DNA of 27,802 bases from positions 1-27,802 of the forward strand of contig JAISJY010000084.1 in assembly GCA_031261365.1 (NCBI GenBank), read 5' to 3'. The notes beneath the pieces are model-generated. The model ran no database searches and was not told where the DNA came from. It saw nothing but the letters and a program-made list of their open reading frames with translations. The translations under genes were made by a program, and so were the position numbers. Below are positions 1-7,424 of this stretch, in pieces. Position 1 is the stretch's first letter; every line of letters starts with the position of its first letter. Source of the stretch: Caryophanales bacterium. Its GTDB lineage: Bacteria; Bacillota_I; Bacilli_A; RFN20; JAISJY01.

Positions 1-498
1 AGTGGTGAACCAAAGCCCGTAGAGTTATCGAGTCAAGAAGAACCTGTTATTCAAAAAGAGCCGCAAGAAGAACCCGTTGTTAACTTAAATACGATAAGAT
101 ATACAAACAAATATGATCACAATGCTTATGATTTATTGTTCCAAGAACCACAAAATGATTGGCCAGCTGTTGGAAACAATCCAACTTTTTGGACCAATTA
201 TTTGTTGTTTATTTCAACATCAAACGGCTATGTTTCAGAAATTTTGGAAGATGGCACTATTATGTGGTATTACATAGGATTATATGGAAATAGAACATGG
301 CTAGAAGTAAATACTATAACTAGAGATACACTTGGTCTACCAAATTTTACATATGTTGACACAAGATGCCCTACGATTTGGATAGGTTTTGGGGAAAATT
401 TCGATATTTTTATATATTGGCTCGAATATTTGCTGGATTTAGAAGATACAAATTTAATTATTGATATTAGTTGGTCAACTGGAATTGGCAATGAATAG
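1..498 (+). CDS. Unknown protein, C-terminal part (5' end outside window)
   Basis: The reading frame is open from the first base of the window to a TAG at 496-498, so this is the last 165 codons of a longer gene. The visible part starts with about 30 residues rich in Glu, Pro and Gln, with an EEPV motif appearing twice, which looks like an extended linker. It is followed by about 125 residues rich in Trp, Tyr and Phe (WYYIGLYGNRTW, TRCPTIWIGFGENF) that read like a compact beta-rich or small globular domain. A TTG at 136 could be taken as a start, but the open frame upstream and the linker composition argue against it. I do not recognise the family. A linker-plus-domain layout beside a lipoprotein gene suggests an exported or surface protein, but the signal peptide would lie outside the window. 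Confidence 0.7.
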   Translation, partial: SGEPKPVELSSQEEPVIQKEPQEEPVVNLNTIRYTNKYDHNAYDLLFQEPQNDWPAVGNNPTFWTNYLLFISTSNGYVSEILEDGTIMWYYIGLYGNRTWLEVNTITRDTLGLPNFTYVDTRCPTIWIGFGENFDIFIYWLEYLLDLEDTNLIIDISWSTGIGNE

Positions 499-592
499 AA
501 CTTAATTAATAGTAATTGTCATTTAATAGTGTTATAAAGTAATAACAAAACATAGGTAAGTGTAGTGAATAAGAAGAGGAGGAATTACCTTT

Positions 593-1294
593 ATGAAAAG
601 AACAATGTTATTTATTATCGCTTTTAGTTTAATCAATTTAATAGGTTGTAGTACTATTAATAATAGTGAAGAAATAAAATTTGGTTTTAATGATGATATA
701 GGTGAAATGACACCGTTTCCTTTTCCAAAAATTGGAGTGTATTCAAGTAATAGCATATATAAATCTAATGAAAGCATACCAATAGAAGTATTTGTTGGGC
801 AAGATATTTATGATGCAGAAGGTAATCTCATACTTCATTTTGTTACCAGCTCAAATGAATATGAAGTGTTTAAATCAATTGAATTGAAACTTTTATTAAA
901 ACCATTTTTAGATAAAGATGGTACAGTTGTTGATAATTTAGAAAATATCAATTTACATAGCGAGGGCATAGATTTCAAAAATGGAAATTACAATATCAAA
1001 CATTTAGGAGGCGGTGGGGCAATTGAGTATCTTGGAACACCTATACAAATTAATACAAATGAAGAATGGCTAATTAATGAAATAGGTTATGTGATATATA
1101 GTTTTATAGAGATTGAATTTACAGAAGAGTTTAAATATTTAGTTCAAAATAGTGAAGATAGTAAATTGCTTAATGATTTCTTAAGTTCTAGGGTAGGTTT
1201 AGATAATAAGTTTATTTATGACCTTAATACTATAACAATTTATAAAAATGATGAAAATACAAGATTGGGTTTTGGTGATTTTTTCATTGTTTAG
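593..1294 (+). CDS. Small lipoprotein of unknown function
   Basis: This 233-residue protein begins with a typical lipoprotein signal: Lys-Arg at residues 2-3, a hydrophobic stretch, then the lipobox LIGC with the modified Cys at residue 19. It should sit on the outer face of the membrane, tethered by lipid. A strong ribosome site (GGAGG at 578-582, 10 nt before the ATG) fixes the start. The mature part is acidic and beta-rich and contains a Gly run (GGGG near residue 140). I recognise no domain. It lies 94 bp after the preceding partial gene on the same strand and faces the ATPase gene convergently across a 44-bp gap. The signal peptide and start are certain; the function is unknown. Confidence 0.8.
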   Translation: MKRTMLFIIAFSLINLIGCSTINNSEEIKFGFNDDIGEMTPFPFPKIGVYSSNSIYKSNESIPIEVFVGQDIYDAEGNLILHFVTSSNEYEVFKSIELKLLLKPFLDKDGTVVDNLENINLHSEGIDFKNGNYNIKHLGGGGAIEYLGTPIQINTNEEWLINEIGYVIYSFIEIEFTEEFKYLVQNSEDSKLLNDFLSSRVGLDNKFIYDLNTITIYKNDENTRLGFGDFFIV

Positions 1295-1338
1295 AAGATT
1301 AAATGCTGATAATTAAGTTATTTAGAACTTATCAAGTG

Positions 1339-2688
1339 TTAGAGTAATTCAGTCATATAAACAGGATAGTAGTAGACATTACTAAAGAACTTATAATCCT
1401 TTATACCTATTATTATTTTTTTACTTAGATGTTTTTTAAACTTTTCATATGTATAATCTAATGATTTATGACTATTTGTGCTTGAAGATTTGACTTCAAT
1501 TAAAGATATTTTACCTTTATCATTTATTAAAAAATCATTTTCTATTTTGTGTCTACTTTCGTTTATTGTAGTATAAAAGAATAGTGGGTAATTATTAATC
1601 AATAATTGAGCAACAATGTTTTCAAAGAACATACCCTCATTTATGTTTAATTTTCCCATTAATAATTTTTCAAATCCTTCTTTATTGTTTTCTAATAACA
1701 ATGATTGAGTTAATAATAATCCAGTATCTACTAAATAGCATTTTACTGTTGAAGAATCAAGGTTCATTTTGAGACTAATTGAAGGTTCTGAACTTTTATA
1801 TGCTAAATTAGCAATCATTGATTCACCTAACCAATATAATTCATTATCGTATAGTTTTGTTCGTGATCCTCTATTGAGATGTGAAAACTTGAATTTTTTA
1901 TCATGTTTTGAAAGTTCTGAAGGTATATTGTCAAAAATAGCTTTTATTTTAAGACTATTTACTTTTTTTGATTTATTTATATCTTCTCTATAAAGATTTA
2001 AGATTTCATTTTTAACAGTATTAACATCAGCATAAGTATTTGTAATTAAATATTTTTTAATTGCTTGAGGCATACCCCCAATTATAAGATATTTTCTAAA
2101 ATGTTCCATTGCTGTAGTATGCATTGCTCTACCCATTTCTATTTTCTTTTCAAAGCAAGTTCTAATGTAATCAAATAATAGTGTTTTATTTGTAGCCCAA
2201 CAGAACTCTTCAAATGATAATGGGTACATTTTTAGTTTCATTTCTTCAGACGGAATTAAAATATTTTCTATGTTTTCTTTTAGAGATATTAAAGAGCCCG
2301 TTTCTATGTAGTGATATCTGCCATCTTGGACTAAAGTTTTAATCATTTGTCGTGCTTTTGGGTATAATTGCACTTCATCAAAAATTATTAAAGATTTACC
2401 TTTTATTAGTTTTATTTCTCTTTGAGCTTGTAAACGGAAAAAAAATGTGTCCAAATCGGCACTGCTTGTTTCAAAAATATCTAATATCTCTTTATTGACT
2501 TTTTGAAAATCTATTAAAATATAGCTTTTATATTCTTTTTTAGCAAACTCTTCTACAAGTGTAGATTTTCCTATTCGTCTTGCTCCTTCAATTAATAAAG
2601 CATATTCGTTGCTCCATTTTTCTTTCCAAACAAGCAATTTATCATAAAGTTTTCGCTTAAATGTTATATTTTCATTAATTGTTTTCAT
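1339..2688 (-). CDS. AAA-family ATPase with DUF4143 / PD-(D/E)XK-like C-terminus
   Basis: This is a 449-residue ATP-binding protein of the AAA_14/DUF4143 family, common in anaerobic bacteria and archaea and of poorly known function. The Walker A motif GARRIGKST lies at residues 35-43. Walker B, LIIFDEVQ, has the Asp-Glu pair at 104-105. The middle part carries the family signature MYPLSFEEF and the GGMPQAI segment. Near residues 383-400, ENDFLI followed by LIEVKSS resembles the D-(E)xK core of restriction-type nuclease folds. The length is normal and the gene looks intact. No signal peptide or membrane segment is present, so it should be cytoplasmic. The start has an AAAGG site about 10 nt upstream. 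The gene stands alone, and its promoter overlaps a 33-bp-periodic operator array (2729-2806). Such ATPases are often encoded in multiple copies; whether they serve mobile-element, toxin-like or stress roles is unresolved. Confidence 0.88.
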   Translation of the reverse strand: MKTINENITFKRKLYDKLLVWKEKWSNEYALLIEGARRIGKSTLVEEFAKKEYKSYILIDFQKVNKEILDIFETSSADLDTFFFRLQAQREIKLIKGKSLIIFDEVQLYPKARQMIKTLVQDGRYHYIETGSLISLKENIENILIPSEEMKLKMYPLSFEEFCWATNKTLLFDYIRTCFEKKIEMGRAMHTTAMEHFRKYLIIGGMPQAIKKYLITNTYADVNTVKNEILNLYREDINKSKKVNSLKIKAIFDNIPSELSKHDKKFKFSHLNRGSRTKLYDNELYWLGESMIANLAYKSSEPSISLKMNLDSSTVKCYLVDTGLLLTQSLLLENNKEGFEKLLMGKLNINEGMFFENIVAQLLINNYPLFFYTTINESRHKIENDFLINDKGKISLIEVKSSSTNSHKSLDYTYEKFKKHLSKKIIIGIKDYKFFSNVYYYPVYMTELL

Positions 2689-2713
2689 TATAATCTTACC
2701 TTTCTATAAATGT

Positions 2714-2742
2714 ATTCTAACATAGTATTTGCAAAATCGCAA
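2714..2742 (-). promoter_or_regulatory. Sigma-A-type promoter of the DUF4143 ATPase
   Basis: On the minus strand a -35 box TTGCGA (2737-2742) and a -10 box TAGAAT (2714-2719) are separated by 17 bp, about 25 bp before the ATPase start at 2688. The -35 box lies inside the first copy of the 14-bp palindromic motif, so a protein bound there would compete with RNA polymerase. Confidence 0.7.
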
Positions 2743-2806
2743 GGTACAAATGTTAAAATAATTGCAAAATCGCAATGTATAAAAGCCAGAATAATTGCAA
2801 AATCGC
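2729..2806 (-). repeat. Three 33-bp-spaced TTGC-N6-GCAA motifs (operator-like array)
   Basis: The motif TTGCAAAATCGCAA (plus-strand reading) occurs at 2729-2742 and 2762-2775. A third copy, TTGCAAAATCGC, at 2795-2806 loses only the last two bases. The starts are exactly 33 bp apart twice. TTGC and GCAA form inverted arms around AAAATC, as expected for a dimeric DNA-binding protein. The sequence between copies 1 and 2 also resembles that between copies 2 and 3 (GTAxAAA and AATAA shared), so the array probably grew by tandem duplication of a 33-bp unit. About three helical turns separate the sites, so bound proteins would lie on roughly the same DNA face. The array lies directly upstream of the ATPase gene and overlaps its -35 box. 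The copies are seen directly; the regulatory role is inferred. Confidence 0.85.
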
Positions 2807-2893
2807 CGACATTTGAATATGGAAGCATAATATAATTAAGGCTTAAAGTGATTTAATATGAATAAAAAATATTAAAATGCGTATAATAAACAA

Positions 2894-3640
2894 CTAAATC
2901 TTAAAAAACTCTAAACTATTATTATATATTTGCTCTTCTAGTTCTTTTTCATCTTTTTCTAATATTAAAGCTATCTCTTTTAAGATGTAAATAACATTAG
3001 AAGGCTCGTTCTTTTTACCTCGAAAAGGAACAGGCGTTAAATAGGGGTCATCAGTTTCTATCAAAAGTTTATTTAAAGGAACAACTTTTAAGGCTTCTCT
3101 ATTAATAGAAGAGTTTTTAAAAGTAATATACCCTGCAAAAGAAATATAAAAACCCAAATCAATAAAGAGTTTGGCTTCAAAAGCATTACCAGAAAAACAA
3201 TGCATAACAGCCCCATATAAAGGCTTATTCTCTTTTAATATTTGATAAGCATCTTGATAAGCATCTCTAATATGAATAATTAAAGGCAATTTATATTTGT
3301 TAGCTAATTCAATATGTTTAATAAAAAGTTCTTTTTGTCTTTCAGGAAGAGGATTATCTTGATAGTGGTAATCTAGACCAACCTCTCCAATGGCAATTAC
3401 TTTGTTATTATTTAATAAAGGTAATAAATCATTAATGTTATCTTTATCAGCATAACTAGGGTGAATGCCAATAGTAGCATAACAACCTTCTAATTCATTA
3501 GCCACTTCAATAGCTTTTAAAGATGTTTCTATTGTTGTCCCAATTAAAGCAATTTTATTAACCTTATTCAAAAGACATTTTTCATATAATTCTTTAATAT
3601 TTGGTTCATCGTAAAAATGACTATGAGTATTGAATATCAT
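2894..3640 (-). CDS. tatD: TatD-family metal-dependent DNase
   Basis: This 248-residue TIM-barrel hydrolase of the TatD family (amidohydrolase superfamily) is a cytoplasmic metal-dependent nuclease acting on DNA 3' ends. The metal-binding signature is in order: N-terminal HSH (His6, His8), GEVGLDYH with the bridging Glu, PLIIHIRDA, MHCFSG, and ETDDPYLTP near the C-terminus. The length is usual for the family. The first motif reads NTHSHF where many homologues have DTHCHL; both metal-binding His are kept. It is the last gene of the rpmH operon: its ATG overlaps the mnmE stop by one base (TAATG), implying translational coupling. Confidence 0.93.
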   Translation of the reverse strand: MIFNTHSHFYDEPNIKELYEKCLLNKVNKIALIGTTIETSLKAIEVANELEGCYATIGIHPSYADKDNINDLLPLLNNNKVIAIGEVGLDYHYQDNPLPERQKELFIKHIELANKYKLPLIIHIRDAYQDAYQILKENKPLYGAVMHCFSGNAFEAKLFIDLGFYISFAGYITFKNSSINREALKVVPLNKLLIETDDPYLTPVPFRGKKNEPSNVIYILKEIALILEKDEKELEEQIYNNSLEFFKI

Positions 3641-4941
3641 TATTTACCTACACAAAAAGAAGAGAATATTTCTTTAGATATATCAACATTTATATTGCCA
3701 ATTAATTCATTAAAGTAGGTATATGTGTTGTTTAATTCTTGGGTAATCAAATCTAAATATTCAGTTTCTGCTAGTAATTTTTTAACTTCTATTAAACTTA
3801 AATAAGCTTTATTAATTAAGCCTAAATGCCTAGTGTTATTTAATAAACCAACATTATTACTATCTAATAAATTAAACTTCTTCTTTATCTCATTTATTAA
3901 AGGTTCAATATTCTTAGTTAAAGCGGATATTTGAATTAAATTACTTTGGCTTTTCTTGATATCGGTTTTATTTAAAACCTTAATATATTCTCTATTAGTT
4001 AATAAATAGTCTAGTTCATTATCATTATCATTTTCTAAAATATAAATAATTAAATCAGCTTTATTTAATATTTCTTTGGCTTTATTAATACCGATGTCTT
4101 CTATTTCATCATTAGTTAAATGAATACCTGCTGTATCAAATAAGTTCAAAAGGAGACCATTAACAATTACTTTTCCTTCTACTATATCTCTAGTAGTTCC
4201 TGGAATAGAACTAACAATGGCTTTATCTTCTTGAATTAAAGCATTTAATAAAGTTGATTTACCAACATTTGGTTTACCAATAATCACAACTTTCAAACCA
4301 TTAGTTATTAGAATACCTTTTTTATTTTCACTTATTAATTCGGTTAATTCTAAAATTAAATTATCAATAATAGGTTTAATATCTTTTTGAGTTAATTGTT
4401 TAATATCATAGTATTCGGGGTAATCAATATTAGTTTCTAATAAAGTTAATAAACTTCTTATTTCTTCTCTAATAATATTAATTTTAGTAGAGAGTGTTCC
4501 CTTTAAAATAGCTAAAGCATTATTTTTACTTAAAGTAGTTTGACTTTGAATAATATCATTAATGGCTTCGGCTTGAAGTAAATCAATTTTATTATTAAGG
4601 TATGCTCTCAAAGAGAACTCTCCCCGTTCGGCTTGAACAGCACCTAAACTAATTAAAGTGGAGATTATTTGTTGAATTATTAAAAGAGAACCATGACAAA
4701 TAAATTCAATAGTGTCTTCTCCTGTAAAAGATTTTGGACCTTTATATATTAAAGAAATAACATCATCTATGCTTTCATTTTGAGAATAAAAACCGCCAAA
4801 TAAAATGGTTTTTTGAGTAATATTTGTTAAATCTTTCTTTAATACTTTTTGAGCAATAGAATAAGCATCTTCTCCACTTAATCTAATAATGGCTAAAGCA
4901 CTAGTTAATGGAGGGGTCGCTAAAGCAACAATTGTTGACAT
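3640..4941 (-). CDS. mnmE: tRNA modification GTPase MnmE
   Basis: MnmE (TrmE), with MnmG, installs the 5-carboxymethylaminomethyl group on the wobble uridine of several tRNAs, using a flavin and tetrahydrofolate-derived one-carbon unit. The 433-residue protein has the N-terminal folate-binding domain (start MSTIVALATPP, ALAIIRLSG), a helical domain, and an inserted G domain with GKPNVGKST (G1), TTRDIVEG (G2), DTAG (G3) and NKTD (G4). The C-terminus ends CVGK (Cys430), the conserved CxGK tail with the catalytic Cys. It is a complete, ordinary member. It overlaps both neighbours by one base, khpB upstream and tatD downstream, within the rpmH operon. Confidence 0.97.
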   Translation of the reverse strand: MSTIVALATPPLTSALAIIRLSGEDAYSIAQKVLKKDLTNITQKTILFGGFYSQNESIDDVISLIYKGPKSFTGEDTIEFICHGSLLIIQQIISTLISLGAVQAERGEFSLRAYLNNKIDLLQAEAINDIIQSQTTLSKNNALAILKGTLSTKINIIREEIRSLLTLLETNIDYPEYYDIKQLTQKDIKPIIDNLILELTELISENKKGILITNGLKVVIIGKPNVGKSTLLNALIQEDKAIVSSIPGTTRDIVEGKVIVNGLLLNLFDTAGIHLTNDEIEDIGINKAKEILNKADLIIYILENDNDNELDYLLTNREYIKVLNKTDIKKSQSNLIQISALTKNIEPLINEIKKKFNLLDSNNVGLLNNTRHLGLINKAYLSLIEVKKLLAETEYLDLITQELNNTYTYFNELIGNINVDISKEIFSSFCVGK

Positions 4942-5546
4942 TATTCTTTATAACTTACAACAATGTGTCTTTCATCTCCAAAACCTTTAGAAAAGGAAGC
5001 TAAATTAGGATAATCAGTTAAAAGATTATGAATAATTCTTCTTTCATCACTGGTCATTGGTTCTAATTGAACAGGTTGTTTATCTTTTAAGACTTGGGAA
5101 GCAATTCTTCTTACTTGTTTAGTTAATTGGTCATATTTTCTTTCTTTATAAGTGCCAATATCTATTAATAGTTTATATCTTCTATTATTATGACCTTGAT
5201 TAAAAAAGGTATTAATGGCTAATCTAGTTAATTGAGTAATTGATTGTAATGTTTCTCCACCTTTCCCAATTAAAACAGAATTATGTTCAGTATTAACTTT
5301 TAAATTAATAACACCTTCGGCATATCTAACCGTGATATCAGCATTTAAATTAAAATTAGAGATAACATCTTTAACATAATTACTAGCAAACTTAATAACA
5401 TCTCTTAATTCAAAAACATTAACATAAACTTTATCATCGTGTTTATCAACAATGTAATACTCTAAAACATCTAAACTTGCTTGTTCTTCTTCTTGAGCAA
5501 CTGCTAAAACTTCTTCAAGGGTATTGCCAACATATTCTTTAATCAT
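4941..5546 (-). CDS. khpB: RNA-binding protein KhpB (Jag/EloR)
   Basis: KhpB (also called Jag or EloR) is a cytoplasmic RNA-binding protein that pairs with KhpA and affects cell elongation and division in Gram-positive bacteria. The 201 residues contain a Jag_N domain (about 1-50, starting MIKEYVGNTLEEVL), a KH domain (about 75-140) with the loop IGKGGETL (a GxxG-type motif), and a C-terminal R3H domain (about 145-201) with ERRIIHN and GFGDERHIVV. The linker after Jag_N is short compared with the longer forms in streptococci. Its ATG overlaps the yidC stop as ATGA, so the two are likely translationally coupled, the usual arrangement in Bacillota. Confidence 0.95.
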   Translation of the reverse strand: MIKEYVGNTLEEVLAVAQEEEQASLDVLEYYIVDKHDDKVYVNVFELRDVIKFASNYVKDVISNFNLNADITVRYAEGVINLKVNTEHNSVLIGKGGETLQSITQLTRLAINTFFNQGHNNRRYKLLIDIGTYKERKYDQLTKQVRRIASQVLKDKQPVQLEPMTSDERRIIHNLLTDYPNLASFSKGFGDERHIVVSYKE

Positions 5547-6835
5547 TTTATTATTTCTCCTTCTTTTTTCCTTTTATTTCTTTCTGTAATATAATCCATT
5601 AAATAGGCTTGACCAATGCTGACCATAGAACCCGCAATCCAATAAACAGTCATAGCAGCAGGCATCATCCAGCCCATAATAATAATCATTGCTAAAAAGA
5701 TATAAGTTATATATTGCATTTGGTTGTTTTTCTTAACACGAGGGTCTTGAAATCTATGTTTTGTTTTTTCTTTTTTCTTTTGAATCCATTGTGGTATTTT
5801 CATAGAAATAAATTGAGAAATTGCCATAAGAATAAATAAGAATATAGCATACCAATTCCAAGTTTGTAAGATAGCACTACTAATGGTTGTTCCTAAGTTT
5901 AAACCAAAGAGAGAACCATTTTTTAATAAGCTGGTATTACTAACGGCAAAATAAACAGACATAAAGACAGGCATAGTAACTAAAGGTGCAATTATTGAAG
6001 AGAGAGGATTAACTTTTTCTTTTTGATAAATAGCCATCATTTCTTGAGACATTCTTTGTTTAGCTGAAGGAGTTGTATTTCCTTGATATTTAGCTTGTAC
6101 TTTGGCAATTTGTGGTTGCAAAGATGTTAATTTTTGAGCTCCTAAAGTTGATTTAAAAGTAGCAGCTAAGATTAATAATCTAACTGTAAAAGTAGTTAAA
6201 ACAATAGCAATGATTTGACCAATACCTGCTTTGCCGAATAAGTTAGTTAAGCCTGTTAATAAAGCGGCAATAGGAAAAACTAATAAACCTTCAATTGGTC
6301 CTTTTTTCCAAGCATCACCCCAAGTCTTTTTAGATAAATCAGCTCCACTTATTGGCTCTTTATCATCTCCTGAAATAGTTAAACAAGCAATGTTATTTTT
6401 ATTCTTTTCATATAAATCTAATTTAGCTTGAATTATTTTATTATAATAATTATCAGGTTCATCATTTTTGGTAGTATTAAAGAAAATAGCTAATTCTTCA
6501 TTATAAACAGAAGTATATTTGCTTAAAGTTGGGTCAATATTCTTAAATGTAGTAGCTAAATCAACAGTTAGAGAACCGACATATTGTTTAAACTTAGTAT
6601 CAGTTTTAATAATATCACTAATAGCAACAGGCAAAGTATCATCATTTGGTAGAGTTATTTCTGTTTCTTTTTCATCATATACATAAACTAAATCAGTAAT
6701 GTAGGCAACTGTTTTACGAGAGAACATTTCTTGAATTCTAGTTCTGTCTTCTTCAGTACAAAAATTAGATGAACAGCTGGCAAGCATTATTCCAGCAAAT
6801 AAACCGAGCAACATAATTTTAAATTTGTTTTTCAT
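5543..6835 (-). CDS. yidC: Membrane protein insertase YidC, lipoprotein type with large extracytoplasmic N-domain
   Basis: YidC/SpoIIIJ inserts and folds membrane proteins alone or with SecYEG. The 430 residues start with a lipoprotein signal ending MLASC (lipidated Cys21). About 150 extracytoplasmic residues follow, then the conserved five-helix core from about residue 180 onward. The core includes TFTVRLLIL with the groove Arg, a cytoplasmic hairpin (LQPQIAKVQAKY), NPLSSIIAPLVTMPVFMSVYFA, and a C-terminal helix pair ending in a basic tail (RNKRKKEGEIIK). B. subtilis homologues are about 260-290 residues, so the N-terminal region is unusually long. The stop is TGA, which shows that TGA terminates here. 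The gene follows rnpA, overlaps its end, and is coupled to khpB. Confidence 0.94.
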   Translation of the reverse strand: MKNKFKIMLLGLFAGIMLASCSSNFCTEEDRTRIQEMFSRKTVAYITDLVYVYDEKETEITLPNDDTLPVAISDIIKTDTKFKQYVGSLTVDLATTFKNIDPTLSKYTSVYNEELAIFFNTTKNDEPDNYYNKIIQAKLDLYEKNKNNIACLTISGDDKEPISGADLSKKTWGDAWKKGPIEGLLVFPIAALLTGLTNLFGKAGIGQIIAIVLTTFTVRLLILAATFKSTLGAQKLTSLQPQIAKVQAKYQGNTTPSAKQRMSQEMMAIYQKEKVNPLSSIIAPLVTMPVFMSVYFAVSNTSLLKNGSLFGLNLGTTISSAILQTWNWYAIFLFILMAISQFISMKIPQWIQKKKEKTKHRFQDPRVKKNNQMQYITYIFLAMIIIMGWMMPAAMTVYWIAGSMVSIGQAYLMDYITERNKRKKEGEIIK

Positions 6836-7169
6836 TATTAACTCCTGCTACCTTTTCATAAAGGTTGGTTAACAATTCGAGGTTGTCGGCAAAAGTTTTT
6901 TCTCTATAGTTTTTTCTAGCAATAATAATGTAATCTACTGCTAAGTCAGTCTTAAAGACTTTTTGTGCCATCATCCGAATTTGTCTTTTAATTAAGTTTC
7001 TATTTACAGCATCACCGTGATTTTTACTGGAAACTGATATTCCTACTCGGCTATGATCTAAATTGTTTTGAAGGTGGTAGAGGACAAATGAACTATTGCC
7101 CACACTACTACGAGATTTTATTAATCTTTGGAAATCGTTTTGTTTTAATAATCTAAATTGTTTTTTCAT
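6819..7169 (-). CDS. rnpA: Ribonuclease P protein component
   Basis: RnpA is the protein subunit of RNase P; it binds the catalytic RNA and the 5' leader of precursor tRNAs. The protein has the family N-terminus KKQFRLLKQNDFQRLIKS, the central RVGISVSSK segment, and the basic RNR-type motif as NRNLIKRQIRMMAQ, followed by DYIIIARKNY. I take the ATG at 7169 (116 residues). An in-frame GTG at 7190 would add seven residues, but it lies inside a perfect 10-bp hairpin stem and would not be an accessible start. No strong Shine-Dalgarno precedes the ATG. The 3' end overlaps yidC by 17 bases. It is the second gene of the rpmH operon. Confidence 0.93.
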   Translation of the reverse strand: MKKQFRLLKQNDFQRLIKSRSSVGNSSFVLYHLQNNLDHSRVGISVSSKNHGDAVNRNLIKRQIRMMAQKVFKTDLAVDYIIIARKNYREKTFADNLELLTNLYEKVAGVNNEKQI

Positions 7170-7183
7170 TGTTATTAAGAAAT

Positions 7184-7208
7184 AAACCACTAGATCGCCT
7201 AGTGGTTT
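7184..7208 (-). terminator. Perfect 10-bp hairpin between rpmH and rnpA (attenuator-like)
   Basis: AAACCACTAG (7184-7193) and CTAGTGGTTT (7199-7208) are exact inverted copies around a 5-nt loop. Read on the minus strand, the stem lies just after the rpmH stop codon and is followed by TATTTCTT, a weak U-rich tail. Read on the plus strand it ends in an unbroken T run, giving a more classical terminator shape. Inference: it partly stops transcription after rpmH, so the abundant ribosomal protein mRNA exceeds rnpA-yidC mRNA, or it marks a processing site. Confidence 0.6.
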
Positions 7209-7214
7209 TTACTC

Positions 7215-7349
7215 TTAAGCAGATAGTCTTTTTCTACCTTTAGCTCTTCTTCTAGCTAAGACATTCCTTCCACTTGGTGTAGCCATTCTAGCTCTAAAAC
7301 CGTGTGTTACTTGGTGTTTACGCTTACTAGGTTGATAAGTCCTTTTCAT
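7215..7349 (-). CDS. rpmH: 50S ribosomal protein L34 (bL34)
   Basis: This 44-residue, highly basic protein translates as MKRTYQPSKRKHQVTHGF at the start and ends GRKRLSA, with RARMATPSGRNVLARRRAKG between. This is the complete bL34 family sequence apart from conservative changes. It is a structural protein of the large ribosomal subunit. A strong ribosome site, GGGGAGGT, lies 6-13 nt upstream. It is the first gene of the operon that continues through rnpA, yidC, khpB, mnmE and tatD, and it has its own near-consensus promoter at 7389-7417. In many Bacillota the next gene upstream is a divergent dnaA; here mgsA lies upstream in the same direction. Confidence 0.97.
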   Translation of the reverse strand: MKRTYQPSKRKHQVTHGFRARMATPSGRNVLARRRAKGRKRLSA

Positions 7350-7388
7350 TTAGTGACCTCCCCGACATACGATAAAATATACTTGATT

Positions 7389-7417
7389 ATTATATAATTA
7401 GAGTAATTAAAAGTCAA
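7389..7417 (-). promoter_or_regulatory. Near-consensus sigma-A promoter of the rpmH operon
   Basis: On the minus strand, TTGACT (7412-7417) and TATAAT (7389-7394) are separated by exactly 17 bp. Transcription should start near 7382, leaving a leader of about 32 nt before the rpmH ATG at 7349. This is the best-matching promoter in the window, as expected for a ribosomal protein operon. It lies in the 75-bp gap after the mgsA stop codon. Confidence 0.88.
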
Positions 7418-7424
7418 TAGTAAT

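Noticed and set aside
516..545. Promoter for the small lipoprotein in the 499-592 gap
   Set aside because: A TTGTCA is present, but no acceptable -10 lies at 16-18 bp; the nearby TATAAA is only 11 bp away.
270..777. Minus-strand open frames opposite the left-edge genes (270-491, 532-777)
   Set aside because: No ribosome sites; opposite genes with a clear frame, and one with a lipobox and AGGAGG.
1307..1334. Bulged hairpin as a terminator between the small lipoprotein and the ATPase
   Set aside because: TGATAA/TTATCA plus GTT/AAC can pair only with a 4-base bulge, and no T run follows, so the support is too weak.
1769..1993. Plus-strand open frame opposite the ATPase
   Set aside because: Entirely within the conserved ATPase coding region, with no start signal.
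2729..2806. Short CRISPR array
   Set aside because: Only three units, with a 14-bp conserved core and partly similar spacers, overlapping a promoter; no cas genes are nearby.
6231..6431. Plus-strand open frame opposite yidC
   Set aside because: Lies over the conserved insertase coding sequence and has no start signal or recognisable motif.
7170..7190. GTG at 7190 as the rnpA start
   Set aside because: It lies within the perfect hairpin stem, lacks a ribosome site, and the ATG at 7169 gives the usual family N-terminus.
7350..7424. Replication origin next to rpmH
   Set aside because: No TTATCCACA-like boxes were found by eye in this gap or in 7782-7879, and no dnaA or dnaN is present.
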